A stretch of 53,460 nt of DNA from JACQZU01 sp041908165. GTDB taxonomy: Bacteria > Acidobacteriota > Holophagae > Holophagales > Holophagaceae. This document shows positions 25,008 through 33,304 of the stretch, one piece after another; the stretch's first letter is position 1; each line of letters begins with the position of its first letter. The position numbers were made by a program, and so were the translations under genes. Location: assembly GCA_041908165.1 (NCBI GenBank), contig JAYRFV010000157.1, positions 1 to 53,460 of the forward strand, in the 5' to 3' direction. The notes beneath the pieces are model-generated. The model had not been told where the DNA came from. It saw nothing but the letters and a program-made list of their open reading frames with translations, and ran no database searches.

Positions 25008-26474
25008 GTGCCGCACCTGAGGGAGCTGTTCGCCCGCGAATCGCGCCTGGCCTTCGGCCTCCTGCTGGCGCTGGTGGCGGTGCATACGGTCTGGGGCCTC
25101 TGGCAGCCGGTCCATTCCTGGATCACCCTGACCCTGTTCGGCCTGCTGGCGGTGGGCTTCGGCCTCTTCATCCACCGGCGGCTCCTGCGCCTGGAACGCG
25201 ACATGGACGCGCAGCTCGAGGGCCTCGCCAGCACCGCCGAGCGGGTCGAGCGGCGGGAGCCCTCGGGACAGCACTCGGCCTACGGGATCCCCCAGGTGGA
25301 CCGCACCGAGCGGGTGCTGCTGAAGATCGGCGCCCTGCTCCAGGAGCACGAGCAGCTGAAGGCGCAGCTGCAGGCCCTGCAGCGCCAGCAGGTCACCGGC
25401 CTGCTGGCGCGGGAGCTGGCCCAGGGCCTCACCAACCGGCTCACCGTGGTGCTCGGCCACCTGGACCTGGCGGTGGACGGCATGGCCGAGGGCGACGGCC
25501 GGAGGCTGCACCTGCGCCACGCGGAGAACGCCGCCAAGGGCTGCGTCGAGAGCGCCCAGGCGCTGCTGTCCTTCGGCAGCGTCCGCCCGGAGCCCGCCGC
25601 GATCGACGTGAACGCGCTGACAGACAAGGTCTGCGGGCTGCTGCGCCGGGTGGTGGACGACAAGATCCGCGTGGTGCTGGAATTCGGGTCCGACCTGCCG
25701 CAGGTCCAGGGCGACGCGGCGCGGCTGGAGCAGGTGGTCATGAACCTGGGCCTGAACGCGCGCCAGGCCATGGACGAAGGCGGGACCCTGACCTTCCGGA
25801 CCAGCCGCAACCCTGATGGATGGGTGGCCCTGAACGTCGAGGACACCGGCGTGGGCATCTCGGCGGAGCTGCTGGACCGGATCTGGCAGCCCTTCTTCAG
25901 CACGCGCCCGGCCGCGGACGGCGTGGGCCTCGGCCTCGCCACGTCCCGGGAGATCCTCCAGGACCTCGGCGGGCGCATCCAGGTGCTGAGCAACCCGGGC
26001 CAGGGCTCGGTGTTCACGGTGCTGCTGCCGCCGGCGGCGCGGCAGATCCCAGCTGCGCCGCGGCCGGCGCGGCCGAGCTTCGAGGGCCTGCGCATCCTGC
26101 TGGCCGAGGACGAGCCCGAGATCCGCACCGTGATGAAGGAGCTGCTCACCCGCATGGGCGCGGAGGTGGTGACCGGGGTGGACGGCGAGGACGCCTGGAA
26201 CCTCTGGGAGCTGCTGGGCCCCTTCGACCTGCTGATCACCGACCAGCGGATGCCGCGGCTCAACGGGCTCGAGCTGCTGGCGCGGATCCGCGCCGGCGCC
26301 CGCGACCTGCCGGTGCTGGTGATGACCGGTTTCGGCCTGGAGGAGGCCGCCGACGTGCTCGAGGACGATCCGCGCGCCCGCCTCCTGGCCAAGCCCTTCA
26401 CGGTGCCCGTCCTGCTCGAGGCCCTTTCCGCCCTGGCCGGGAAGGCGCGCGCGAGCCTCCACCTTCCGGGATAA
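25008..26474 (+). CDS. Membrane histidine-kinase-like protein with C-terminal receiver; phosphoacceptor His replaced by Gln
   Basis: 488 residues. Two N-terminal membrane helices (AFGLLLALVAVHTVWGLW; WITLTLFGLLAVGFGLF) lead into a coiled linker, a HisKA-like helix pair, an HATPase domain and a receiver. In the H-box the normal AHDFNN reads AQGLTN, so residue 139 is Gln, not His. The ATP site looks intact (QVVMNLGLNARQAM, VEDTGVGIS, GVGLGLATS). The receiver keeps its acidic pair AEDEPE, phosphorylatable Asp412 in LLITDQRMP and Lys in LAKPF. It cannot autophosphorylate in the standard way and may sense, bind ATP or respond to phosphate from another kinase. The start is GTG; purD follows after 18 bp. 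Confidence 0.87.
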   Translation: MPHLRELFARESRLAFGLLLALVAVHTVWGLWQPVHSWITLTLFGLLAVGFGLFIHRRLLRLERDMDAQLEGLASTAERVERREPSGQHSAYGIPQVDRTERVLLKIGALLQEHEQLKAQLQALQRQQVTGLLARELAQGLTNRLTVVLGHLDLAVDGMAEGDGRRLHLRHAENAAKGCVESAQALLSFGSVRPEPAAIDVNALTDKVCGLLRRVVDDKIRVVLEFGSDLPQVQGDAARLEQVVMNLGLNARQAMDEGGTLTFRTSRNPDGWVALNVEDTGVGISAELLDRIWQPFFSTRPAADGVGLGLATSREILQDLGGRIQVLSNPGQGSVFTVLLPPAARQIPAAPRPARPSFEGLRILLAEDEPEIRTVMKELLTRMGAEVVTGVDGEDAWNLWELLGPFDLLITDQRMPRLNGLELLARIRAGARDLPVLVMTGFGLEEAADVLEDDPRARLLAKPFTVPVLLEALSALAGKARASLHLPG

Positions 26475-26492
26475 TCGGAGCCGGGGGGCGGC

Positions 26493-27797
26493 ATGAAGAT
26501 CCTGCTGGTCGGTTCGGGGGGGCGCGAGCACGCCCTGGCGTTGCGGTTCAAGGCATCGGCCACGCCGGTGGACCTGGTCTGCGCGCCCGGGTCGGATGCC
26601 CTGGGCCGGCTCGGGACCCGGCTGCCGTTCTCCGGTGAGGACCTCCCGGGGTTGACCGCCTGGGCGCAGGAGCACCGGCCCGACCTGGTGGTGATCGGCC
26701 CGGAAGCGCCGCTGGTCGCGGGACTGGCCGACGCCCTCGCCGGCCTCGGCATCCCGGTGTTCGGCCATCCTCAGGGCACCGCCCGGCTGGAAGGCAGCAA
26801 AGCCTTCGCCAAGGACTTCATGGCCCGCCACGGCCTCCCCTGCGCCTGGAGCCGGACCGTCGCCGACCCCGCCGAGGGCGAGGCCCTGGTCAAGTCCTGG
26901 CCGCATCCCTATCCGATCGTGCTCAAGGCCGACGGCCTGGCCGCGGGCAAGGGCGTGGTGCTGGCGGCCACCGAGGCGGAAGCCCTCGGCACGCTGCACG
27001 CCTTCCTCGGCGGCCAGTTCGGCGAGGCCAGCCGGACCATCGTCTTCGAGGAGGCCCTGGTGGGCATGGAGCTGTCCCTGCACGTGCTGGTGGACGCCAC
27101 GCCCGGCCGGGCCCGCTACGCCCTGCTGCCCGCCTGCCAGGACCACAAGCGGATCTTCGCAGGCGACCGGGGCCCGAACACCGGCGGCATGGGCGCCTTC
27201 GGACCGCTGCCCTTCCTGCGCCCCGAGGACGTGGCGCGGATGCGGGCGGAACTGGTGGAACCCACCGTCCGCGGACTGCAGGCGGACGGCCTGGAGGGCC
27301 GAGGCGTGCTGTTCCTGGGCGTGATGTGGACCGCCGCCGGGCCGAAGCTGCTGGAGTACAACGTGCGCTTCGGCGACCCCGAGACCCAGGTGCTCATGCA
27401 GCTGCTGGACGAGGACCTGCCGCAGCTCCTGCGGGAGGTGGCCGAGCACCGCTTTGATGGCCGCGAGCTGCGCACCCGGCCGGGCTGCGCCATCGCCGTG
27501 GTGCTGGCGGCGGAGGGCTATCCCGAGTCGGCCCGGCTCGGGGTGCCGATCAGCCTCGGCGCCACCACCTCCACCGTGGTCCACGCCGGCACGCGGTTGC
27601 AGGACGGCCGCTGGACCACCGCCGGCGGCCGCGTGCTCAACCTGTGCGCGTCGGCCTCCAGCCTGGCCGAGGCCCGGGCGGTGGTGGCCGCCGACCTGGC
27701 CGCGGTCGGCTGGCCCGGCCGGCAGGTCCGCGAGGACATCGGCCTGAGGGCGCAGCGGCACGCGGAGGCCGGGCGGGGCGTCCAGGATCCCTGGTAG
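26493..27797 (+). CDS. purD: Phosphoribosylamine-glycine ligase
   Basis: 434 residues, the normal family length. It catalyses ATP-dependent ligation of glycine to 5-phosphoribosylamine (second step of purine synthesis) in the cytoplasm. An N-terminal Rossmann-like domain begins KILLVGSGGREHALALRF and includes VVIGPEAPLVAGLADAL. The ATP-grasp core has VLKADGLAAGKGVVLA, EEALVGMELSLHVLVD and the PurD signature RGPNTGGMGAFGP. The ATG at 26493 follows a purine-rich ribosome binding site. It sits 18 bp after the kinase-like gene, so co-transcription is possible though no functional link is evident. Confidence 0.97.
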   Translation: MKILLVGSGGREHALALRFKASATPVDLVCAPGSDALGRLGTRLPFSGEDLPGLTAWAQEHRPDLVVIGPEAPLVAGLADALAGLGIPVFGHPQGTARLEGSKAFAKDFMARHGLPCAWSRTVADPAEGEALVKSWPHPYPIVLKADGLAAGKGVVLAATEAEALGTLHAFLGGQFGEASRTIVFEEALVGMELSLHVLVDATPGRARYALLPACQDHKRIFAGDRGPNTGGMGAFGPLPFLRPEDVARMRAELVEPTVRGLQADGLEGRGVLFLGVMWTAAGPKLLEYNVRFGDPETQVLMQLLDEDLPQLLREVAEHRFDGRELRTRPGCAIAVVLAAEGYPESARLGVPISLGATTSTVVHAGTRLQDGRWTTAGGRVLNLCASASSLAEARAVVAADLAAVGWPGRQVREDIGLRAQRHAEAGRGVQDPW

Positions 27798-27902
27798 CCG
27801 GGGCCCCGGGGCCGGTCGCCGGTCCGGGGCGGCCCTTGGCCGATCCGCGGGTGCCGGGGCGCCGCCCGGCACCCACACTGGGACCGATTCCGAGGTCCTT
27901 GC

Positions 27903-28067
27903 ATGCTCGCCCTGTTCCGGTTGTTCCTGGCCCTCTTCCTCGGTATGGATCCGGCGCTCGCCGAGCGCATGACCGACCTGGACGCCTGGCGCAATCCCAT
28001 CGCCCAGGTGCGTCAGTTGCTGGGGGCCCCGCCGGCCCGGGTGGAGGGGCCGGGCCGGCCCTCCTGA
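27903..28067 (+). CDS. Small secreted or membrane peptide (54 aa)
   Basis: 54 residues: a strongly hydrophobic N-terminus (MLALFRLFLALFLGMDPALA) followed by a short polar tail containing DLDAWRNPIAQVRQLLGAPP. The first 20 residues look like a signal peptide with an Ala-Leu-Ala cleavage site. It lies between purD and the LigB-like gene in the same direction, 105 bp after purD and 46 bp before the next start. Coding status is plausible from the leader and G/C-ending codons but not proven; no family is recognised. Confidence 0.45.
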   Translation: MLALFRLFLALFLGMDPALAERMTDLDAWRNPIAQVRQLLGAPPARVEGPGRPS

Positions 28068-28113
28068 GCCTTGCGCGCGGCCATCCGGGGACCAAGCTGG
28101 GTGGGGGGCGCGG

Positions 28114-28908
28114 ATGGCGGCAGGGCTTCGGACCGCGGTGCTGATGTGCCACGCGCCGATCGTGATCCCCGCCCTGGGCCGGCGGGACACGGAGCGCTGC
28201 AGGTCCACCACCGCCGCCATGGCCGAGGCGGCCCGCCGGGTGGTCGCCGGCGGCGCCGGGCGCGTGGTGGTCCTCAGCCCGCACGCGCCGCGCCGCCCGC
28301 GCGCCTACGGCTGCTACGCGGGCCCGGGGCTGGCTGGGGATTTCGCCCGCTTCGGCGAACCCGGGCTGGCGGCCGGCTTCGCCGCCGACCCGGAGGCGGC
28401 GGCCGCCGCCTCCGGCCAGGGGCTGGACCTCGCCCCGATCCAGGGCGGCCTCGACCACGGCGCGCTGGTGCCGCTGTGGTTCCTGCGCGAGGCCGGCTTC
28501 GCCGGGCGGGTGTCGGTGTTCGGCTTCCCCTGGGAGGCCCCGCCGGGCGGCCACGCCCCTTTCGGCGCCGGCCTGCGCGCAGCCCTGGACGGGCTCGGCG
28601 TCCCCTGGGCCCTGGTGGCCTCCGGAGACTGCAGTCACCGGCTGCTGCCGGGCGCCCCGGCGGGCTACGACCCGCGGGCGGGGGACTTCGACGGGCGGCT
28701 GGTGGCCGCGGTCCGGGCCGGCCGCGAGGCCGCCTTTGCCGAGCAGGTCGGGCCGCTCCGGGGTGCCGCCGCCGAGGACGTGGTGGACAGCCTCGAGGTC
28801 GCCGCAGGGGCCGCGGGCGGCCGCGCCGAAGGGCGCGAGGTGCTCTCCTACGAGGGCCCCTTCGGCGTCGGCTACCTGGTGGCGGTGCTGCGGGACGGCC
28901 CGTGCTGA
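28114..28908 (+). CDS. LigB-like class III extradiol-dioxygenase-fold protein (AmmeMemoRadiSam-type)
   Basis: 264 residues of the LigB-like fold. Near the N-terminus are CHAPIVIPALGRRD and VVVLSPHAPRRP, which place His residues as in the LigB domain found at the N-terminus of bacterial AmmeMemoRadiSam protein A. DHGALVPLWFLREAG and LVASGDCSHRL follow. In those proteins an AMMECR1 domain comes next; here the protein stops and the AMMECR1 part is missing. Its last 7 bp overlap the start of the AmrS-like radical-SAM gene, so the two are translationally coupled. The reaction is unknown; a redox modification with the partner enzyme is inferred. Confidence 0.8.
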   Translation: MAAGLRTAVLMCHAPIVIPALGRRDTERCRSTTAAMAEAARRVVAGGAGRVVVLSPHAPRRPRAYGCYAGPGLAGDFARFGEPGLAAGFAADPEAAAAASGQGLDLAPIQGGLDHGALVPLWFLREAGFAGRVSVFGFPWEAPPGGHAPFGAGLRAALDGLGVPWALVASGDCSHRLLPGAPAGYDPRAGDFDGRLVAAVRAGREAAFAEQVGPLRGAAAEDVVDSLEVAAGAAGGRAEGREVLSYEGPFGVGYLVAVLRDGPC

Positions 28909-29918
28909 CGGACCACCCCGCCCGCTGGTGGCACGCGGAGGCCGGGCGCGTGCGCTGCGACCTGTGCGCCCGGCGCTGCCTGCTGGGCGAGGGCCAGCGC
29001 GGCGCCTGCGGGGCGCGGTCCGCCCGCGCGGGGCAGCTGCGGACCCGGCTCATGGACGTCCACGCCGGGCTGGCGGTCGATCCCATCGAGAAGAAGCCGC
29101 TGTATCACGTGCAACCGGGCAGCCGGGTCCTCTCCTTCGGCACCGCCGGCTGCAGCATGGCCTGCGATTTCTGCCAGAACTGGCGGCTGTCCACCGCGAC
29201 CCCCGAGTCGCTCGGCCTGCGGTCCGGCAGCGCCCGGGAGATCGTGGCGGCCGCCCTCGCCCAGGGTTGCGCAGGCATCGCCTTCACCTACAACGAGCCC
29301 AGCATCGGCGCCGAGTGGTGCCTGGAGGTGTCCGAGACCGCCCGCGCCGCCGGCCTGCTGGCGGTGGCGGTGAGCAACGCCTACCTGGGGGACGCGGCCC
29401 AGGGCGAGTTCTTCGCCGCCCTGGACGCCGTCAACCTGGACCTCAAGGCCTTCAGCGACGGCTTCTACCGGCGCCGCTGCCACGCGCACCTGGCGCCGGT
29501 GCTGGCCTGCCTGGAGGCGGCGGCCCGCTCCGGCACCTGGGTCGAGGTAACCACGCTGCTGATCCCGGGGGAGAACGACGGCGACGCGGAGATCGCCGCC
29601 GAGGCCCGCTGGCTGGTCAACCACCTGGGCCCGCAGGTGCCGCTGCACTTCAGCGCCTTCCACCCCGACCACCGGCTGCGGGACCGGCCGCCCACGCCCC
29701 TCGCCACCCTGCGCCGGGCCCGGGAGATCGCCCTCGCCGAGGGCCTGCACCACGTCTACACCGGCAACCTGCCGGACTTGGAGGGCGGCACCACCCGCTG
29801 CGCCGGCTGCGGGGCGGACCTGATCCTCCGCGAATCCTTCGGGATCAAGGAGAACCCGCTCCAGTCCGGACGCTGCCCGGGCTGCGGGGCGGCGTTCGAA
29901 GGTATTTTCATTCAGTGA
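28902..29918 (+). CDS. amrS: AmmeMemoRadiSam-type radical SAM enzyme (AmrS-like)
   Basis: 338 residues. The radical-SAM cluster motif CxxxCxxC is present as GCSMACDFCQNW, and the family features include KKPLYHV, FTYNEPSIGAEW, NAYLGDAAQGEFFAALDAVN and LIPGENDGD. N-terminal (CDLCARRC...GACGAR) and C-terminal (CAGCGADL...CPGCGAAF) Cys pairs probably bind metal. It resembles pyruvate-formate-lyase-activating-like enzymes of the AmmeMemoRadiSam system. The GTG at 28902 overlaps the LigB-like gene by 7 bp. The last codons (GIFIQ) suddenly become AT-rich, running into an AT-rich intergenic patch. Confidence 0.9.
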   Translation: MLTDHPARWWHAEAGRVRCDLCARRCLLGEGQRGACGARSARAGQLRTRLMDVHAGLAVDPIEKKPLYHVQPGSRVLSFGTAGCSMACDFCQNWRLSTATPESLGLRSGSAREIVAAALAQGCAGIAFTYNEPSIGAEWCLEVSETARAAGLLAVAVSNAYLGDAAQGEFFAALDAVNLDLKAFSDGFYRRRCHAHLAPVLACLEAAARSGTWVEVTTLLIPGENDGDAEIAAEARWLVNHLGPQVPLHFSAFHPDHRLRDRPPTPLATLRRAREIALAEGLHHVYTGNLPDLEGGTTRCAGCGADLILRESFGIKENPLQSGRCPGCGAAFEGIFIQ

Positions 29919-29939
29919 TTGAGTTAATTAGCAATTTTT

Positions 29940-29996
29940 GTCGATTATTCAAGTTAATTTAATAAAATTGATGTGTTCACATGTCCCACCCGGGAC
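29940..29996 (-). terminator. Probable terminator for the ybbA-ybbP operon in an AT-rich patch
   Basis: Reading the minus strand from the ybbP stop, two short hairpins occur: GTCCC-GGGT-GGGAC (29983-29996) and ATGTG-AA-CACAT (29971-29982). They are followed by the T-rich CAATTTTATTAAATTAAC. This order (stem, then T-rich tract) fits an intrinsic terminator for minus-strand transcripts. The same patch lies between convergent genes and could also slow transcription from amrS. The stems are short, so the call is tentative. Confidence 0.4.
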
Positions 29997-30015
29997 GCCT
30001 TCCCGGCCGGGCGGG

Positions 30016-32565
30016 TCATTCGCTGCGCAGGACATCCATGGGCTTGGCGCGGAGGGCCTTCAGGCTGCCGAGCAGCCCGACGGCGGCCGTGAGGACGGCC
30101 GCGAGGGCGAGCAGGGCGAGGGCGGTGGCCGGGCTGGGACTGGCGGGCAGCTCCAGGATCCGCGTGCTGTAGGCGCGGGCGAGGATCCAGGCGAGGAGGG
30201 AGGCGCCGAAGGCGGCGCTGCCGCCGAGCAGGAGGAACTCCCAGGCGAGGCTGGCGAGGAGGGTGCCGGGGCCGGCGCCGAGGGTGCGGAGCAGGGCCAG
30301 GTCCCGGGCCCGGCCGAGGCGGCTGGCCAGCAGGCTGGCGCCCAGCACGAGCAGGGCCGACACTAGCATGAGGCCGGCCAGGGCGCGGGTGACCAGGGCC
30401 ACGAGGTCGAGCACCCGGCCGATCCGCAGCACCACCTCGCCGACGTCCACGACCCCGATGTTGGGCCAGCGCCGGGCGAGTTCCGACTGGAGGGCGGTCC
30501 GCGCCGAAGGGGATTCGAGCTCCGCCGCGGCGATCCAGACCGCGGGGGCGCCCTGCAGGAGCGACGGGTGGAGGACGATGAAGAAGTTGGGCTGGAAGCT
30601 CTGCCAGAGCACCTTGCGCAGGCTCGTGACCCGGCCTGCCAGCTCGCGGCCCTGGACGTCGAAGCGCAGCTCGTCGCCCAGCTTCGCCCCGATGGAGCGG
30701 GCGAAGCCCTCCTCCAGGCTGATCTCCGGCCGGTCGCCGCCGGGGTCGGCCCAGAACCTCCCGGCCACCACCTGCTCGGATTCGGAGGGGCGCTCCCGCC
30801 AGGTGAGGTTCTGCTCGCGGGTGCGCATGCCCTGCCCGGGTTCATCGCGGGGGCCCTCGTCCTCCACCGGCCGGCCGGCCACCGCGGCGAGGCGGGCGCG
30901 GACCATGGGGGAGGCCAGCGGCTCGCGGCCGGTGCGGGCCCGGAGCAGTTCCTTGACCGGCCCGATCTGGTCGGGCTGCAGGTCGATCAGGAACAGGTTC
31001 GGCCGGCGGCCCTCGCCGCGCTGGGCGGCCAGGGGTGCGACCAGGTCGTCCTTGATGAACTGGGTCGCGAGCACCAGGAACACGGCCAGGCCCATCACCG
31101 CCATCAGCAGCGCGCCCAGGGCGGGCCGGGCCCCCAGCTGGCCCAGGGCCAGCTTGAGCGGCAGCGGCAGGCGCTCCGCCGAACGCCGGTAGATCCCCAG
31201 CAGGAGGCGGGACAGGCCGACCAGCAGCAGCAGGAGGGCGGCCATGCCGGCGGCGGTGGCCAGGCCGGCGGCGGGAGTCGGCGCGTTGCGCAGGACCAGG
31301 CCGCAGGCCATCGCCGCGGCCGCGAGGCCGGCGAGGACCCCGAGGCGGCGGCGGGCCCCCGGGGTGGCCTCCTCCCGCAGCAGGGCCATGGGGGTGGTGT
31401 CGCGGAGCCGCACCAGCGGGGGCAGCGCCACGAGGACGAGCAGGGTCGCGGCGGCCAGGGTCTCCAGTGCCGGGGGCAGAGCCGCGGGGCCCCCCTTGAG
31501 CGCCGGCGGCAGCAGCTCCCCGAGCAGGTGCGGCAGGAGCAGGGCGGTGCCGTGGCCCGCCGCCAGCCCGAGCAGCCCGGCGGCGCCGACCACCAGCGCG
31601 GTGGTCAGGGCGTAGATGGCCGCCGGGGCGGCCGGCGGGGCGCCCAGGCAGCGCAGCACCGCGGCCTCGCGGGCGCGGCCCTCCAGGTAGGCGCGCAGGA
31701 TCGCCCACGCCCCCAGGCTGGCCAGCAGGAGGGTGAACAGGCCCAGCTGCTGGATGAACCGGTTCAGGTTGCGGATCGGGCGCGCCAGGGCCGTGGCGGC
31801 CTCCTCGTGGGTGCGCACCTGCAGCCGGGCCCGGGAGGGCAGGGTGGCCTTCAGGGCCGCGGCGCTGCGGGCGGGATCGGCTCCCGGGCGCAGGGTGATC
31901 AGCAGGCGGCCCGACAGCCGCGACCTCGGCGTGACCAGGCCCAGGCGGCGCGCGCTGGCGAGGTCCAGGTAGACGCGCGGGCCCAGGGCGAAGGCGCTGG
32001 CCTGGCGGCCGTCGTCCACGGACACGATGCCGCGCAGGGGCACCACGCCATCGCCGAGCCGCAGGCCCTGGCGGCCGGCCAGGAGCGCCTCGGGGGACGC
32101 GGCCGGATCGGCGGCCACGGTCAGCCCGAGGGCCTCCGCCAGGGCGCGGTCCACCAGCAGGCCGTCGATGCGGTCGGCGGGCCGCGGCGGGCTGGTCTCC
32201 AGGCGGCCCGCCAGCGGGTAGGGGCCCTCCACGGCGCGCAGCTCCACCAGCCGGGCACGGGCGCCCTCGCCGGCACCGGTGGAGGCCATGGTGGGGAAGT
32301 CGCAGACCAGGCCCAGCCGATCCAGGCCGGGCAGGGCCCGGGCCGCCGCGGCCGCCGCCGGCGGGATCTCGCCGCGGGCGGACACCGAGAGGTCGGCCCC
32401 CAGGAGGGCCCTGGATTCGCTGCGCACCCCGGCGAGCACCCGTCCGGCGAAGCCGTAGGTGGCGAAGAAGGCGGCGAAGCCCACCGCCAGGCAGAGGGCG
32501 ATGAGCAGCAGGCGGCCCCACTGGCGGGCCAGCTCCCGCCCGGCCATGCGCAGGACGAAGCTCAT
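30016..32565 (-). CDS. ybbP: ABC transporter permease of the YbbP/FtsX family
   Basis: 849 residues. FtsX-type permease: an N-terminal helix (LLLIALCLAVGFAAFFATYG), a large periplasmic domain, and two FtsX-like helix bundles of which the second ends LLGSLKALRAKPMDVLRSE. Length and duplicated FtsX layout match E. coli YbbP (~800 residues). The ATG at 32565 overlaps the ATPase stop (ATGA). With the LolD-like ATPase it probably handles hydrophobic or envelope substrates; the exact substrate is unknown. The synteny tesA <-> ybbA-ybbP seen in E. coli is conserved here, which strengthens the name. Confidence 0.88.
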   Translation of the reverse strand: MSFVLRMAGRELARQWGRLLLIALCLAVGFAAFFATYGFAGRVLAGVRSESRALLGADLSVSARGEIPPAAAAAARALPGLDRLGLVCDFPTMASTGAGEGARARLVELRAVEGPYPLAGRLETSPPRPADRIDGLLVDRALAEALGLTVAADPAASPEALLAGRQGLRLGDGVVPLRGIVSVDDGRQASAFALGPRVYLDLASARRLGLVTPRSRLSGRLLITLRPGADPARSAAALKATLPSRARLQVRTHEEAATALARPIRNLNRFIQQLGLFTLLLASLGAWAILRAYLEGRAREAAVLRCLGAPPAAPAAIYALTTALVVGAAGLLGLAAGHGTALLLPHLLGELLPPALKGGPAALPPALETLAAATLLVLVALPPLVRLRDTTPMALLREEATPGARRRLGVLAGLAAAAMACGLVLRNAPTPAAGLATAAGMAALLLLLVGLSRLLLGIYRRSAERLPLPLKLALGQLGARPALGALLMAVMGLAVFLVLATQFIKDDLVAPLAAQRGEGRRPNLFLIDLQPDQIGPVKELLRARTGREPLASPMVRARLAAVAGRPVEDEGPRDEPGQGMRTREQNLTWRERPSESEQVVAGRFWADPGGDRPEISLEEGFARSIGAKLGDELRFDVQGRELAGRVTSLRKVLWQSFQPNFFIVLHPSLLQGAPAVWIAAAELESPSARTALQSELARRWPNIGVVDVGEVVLRIGRVLDLVALVTRALAGLMLVSALLVLGASLLASRLGRARDLALLRTLGAGPGTLLASLAWEFLLLGGSAAFGASLLAWILARAYSTRILELPASPSPATALALLALAAVLTAAVGLLGSLKALRAKPMDVLRSE

Positions 32566-33224
32566 GCCCGCACCCGGCCCCGCTCCAGCCGCAGCTGGCC
32601 GTCCATGGCGGCGGCCAGGCCCGGATCGTGGGTCACCAGCACCAGCGTCGAACCGAGGTCGCGGTGCAGGTCCAGCAGCAGCCGGAACACCCGCTCGGCG
32701 TTGGCCGGATCGAGGGAGCCGGTGGGCTCGTCGCAGAGCAGCACCGGCGGTCGTGCGACGATGGCCCGGGCGATCGCCACCCGCTGGCACTCGCCGCCGC
32801 TGAGCTGGACCGGCAGGTGGGCGAGGCGCTCGCCCAGGCCGACCCGCTCCAGGGCCTCGCGGCTGCGCGCCAGCGGCTGGGCGGCGCCGGCGATCTCGGC
32901 GCCGATCACCACGTTCTGCAGCGCCGAAAAGTGCGGCAGCAGGTGGAAGGCCTGGAACACGAAGCCCAGGGTGGTGGCCCGGAAGCGGCTCAGCTCGCGC
33001 TCCGGCAGGGCGTCGATGCGGCGTCCGCCGATGGCCACCGTGCCGGCGGAGGGGCGCTCCAGGCCGGCCAGGATCGCCAGCAAGGTGCTCTTGCCGCTGC
33101 CGCTGGGGCCCTGGATCGCCAGGGACCGCCCCTGGGCCAGCTCGAAGCCGACGTCGTCGAGCACGGTGAGGGGCTCCCCGCCTGGGGAGACGAAGGTCTT
33201 GCGGATGCCGGTGAGAGAGATCAT
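32562..33224 (-). CDS. ybbA: ABC transporter ATP-binding protein, YbbA/LolD-like
   Basis: 220 residues from ATG 33224 (MISLTGIRKTF). Walker A is GPSGSGKSTLLAILAGLERP, with Q-loop FVFQAFHLLPHFSALQNV, signature LSGGECQRVAIARA, Walker B VLLCDEPTGSLD and H-loop LVTHD. This is the LolD/MacB-like ATPase family that pairs with FtsX-type permeases. The upstream ATG at 33287 would add 21 unrelated residues and lie in the promoter region shared with the divergent tesA. It is coupled to the permease by a 4-bp overlap. Confidence 0.93.
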   Translation of the reverse strand: MISLTGIRKTFVSPGGEPLTVLDDVGFELAQGRSLAIQGPSGSGKSTLLAILAGLERPSAGTVAIGGRRIDALPERELSRFRATTLGFVFQAFHLLPHFSALQNVVIGAEIAGAAQPLARSREALERVGLGERLAHLPVQLSGGECQRVAIARAIVARPPVLLCDEPTGSLDPANAERVFRLLLDLHRDLGSTLVLVTHDPGLAAAMDGQLRLERGRVRA

Positions 33225-33304
33225 GGGGGATCCAGGGTAGCCGAGGCTGGCGTCGGCAGGCAGGTGGCGGAGGGCGGGGCGGTGCATCCGTGGGATGCTG
33301 GGTC

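Noticed and set aside
24675..28220. 1181-codon minus-strand frame opposite the kinase-like gene and purD
   Set aside because: Repetitive Gln/Gly/His/Arg-rich composition and no domain; mirror of G/C-ending codons on the plus strand.
30568..33240. 890-codon plus-strand frame opposite ybbP-ybbA
   Set aside because: Biased Gln/Gly/Arg composition, no motifs, antisense to the secure ABC genes.
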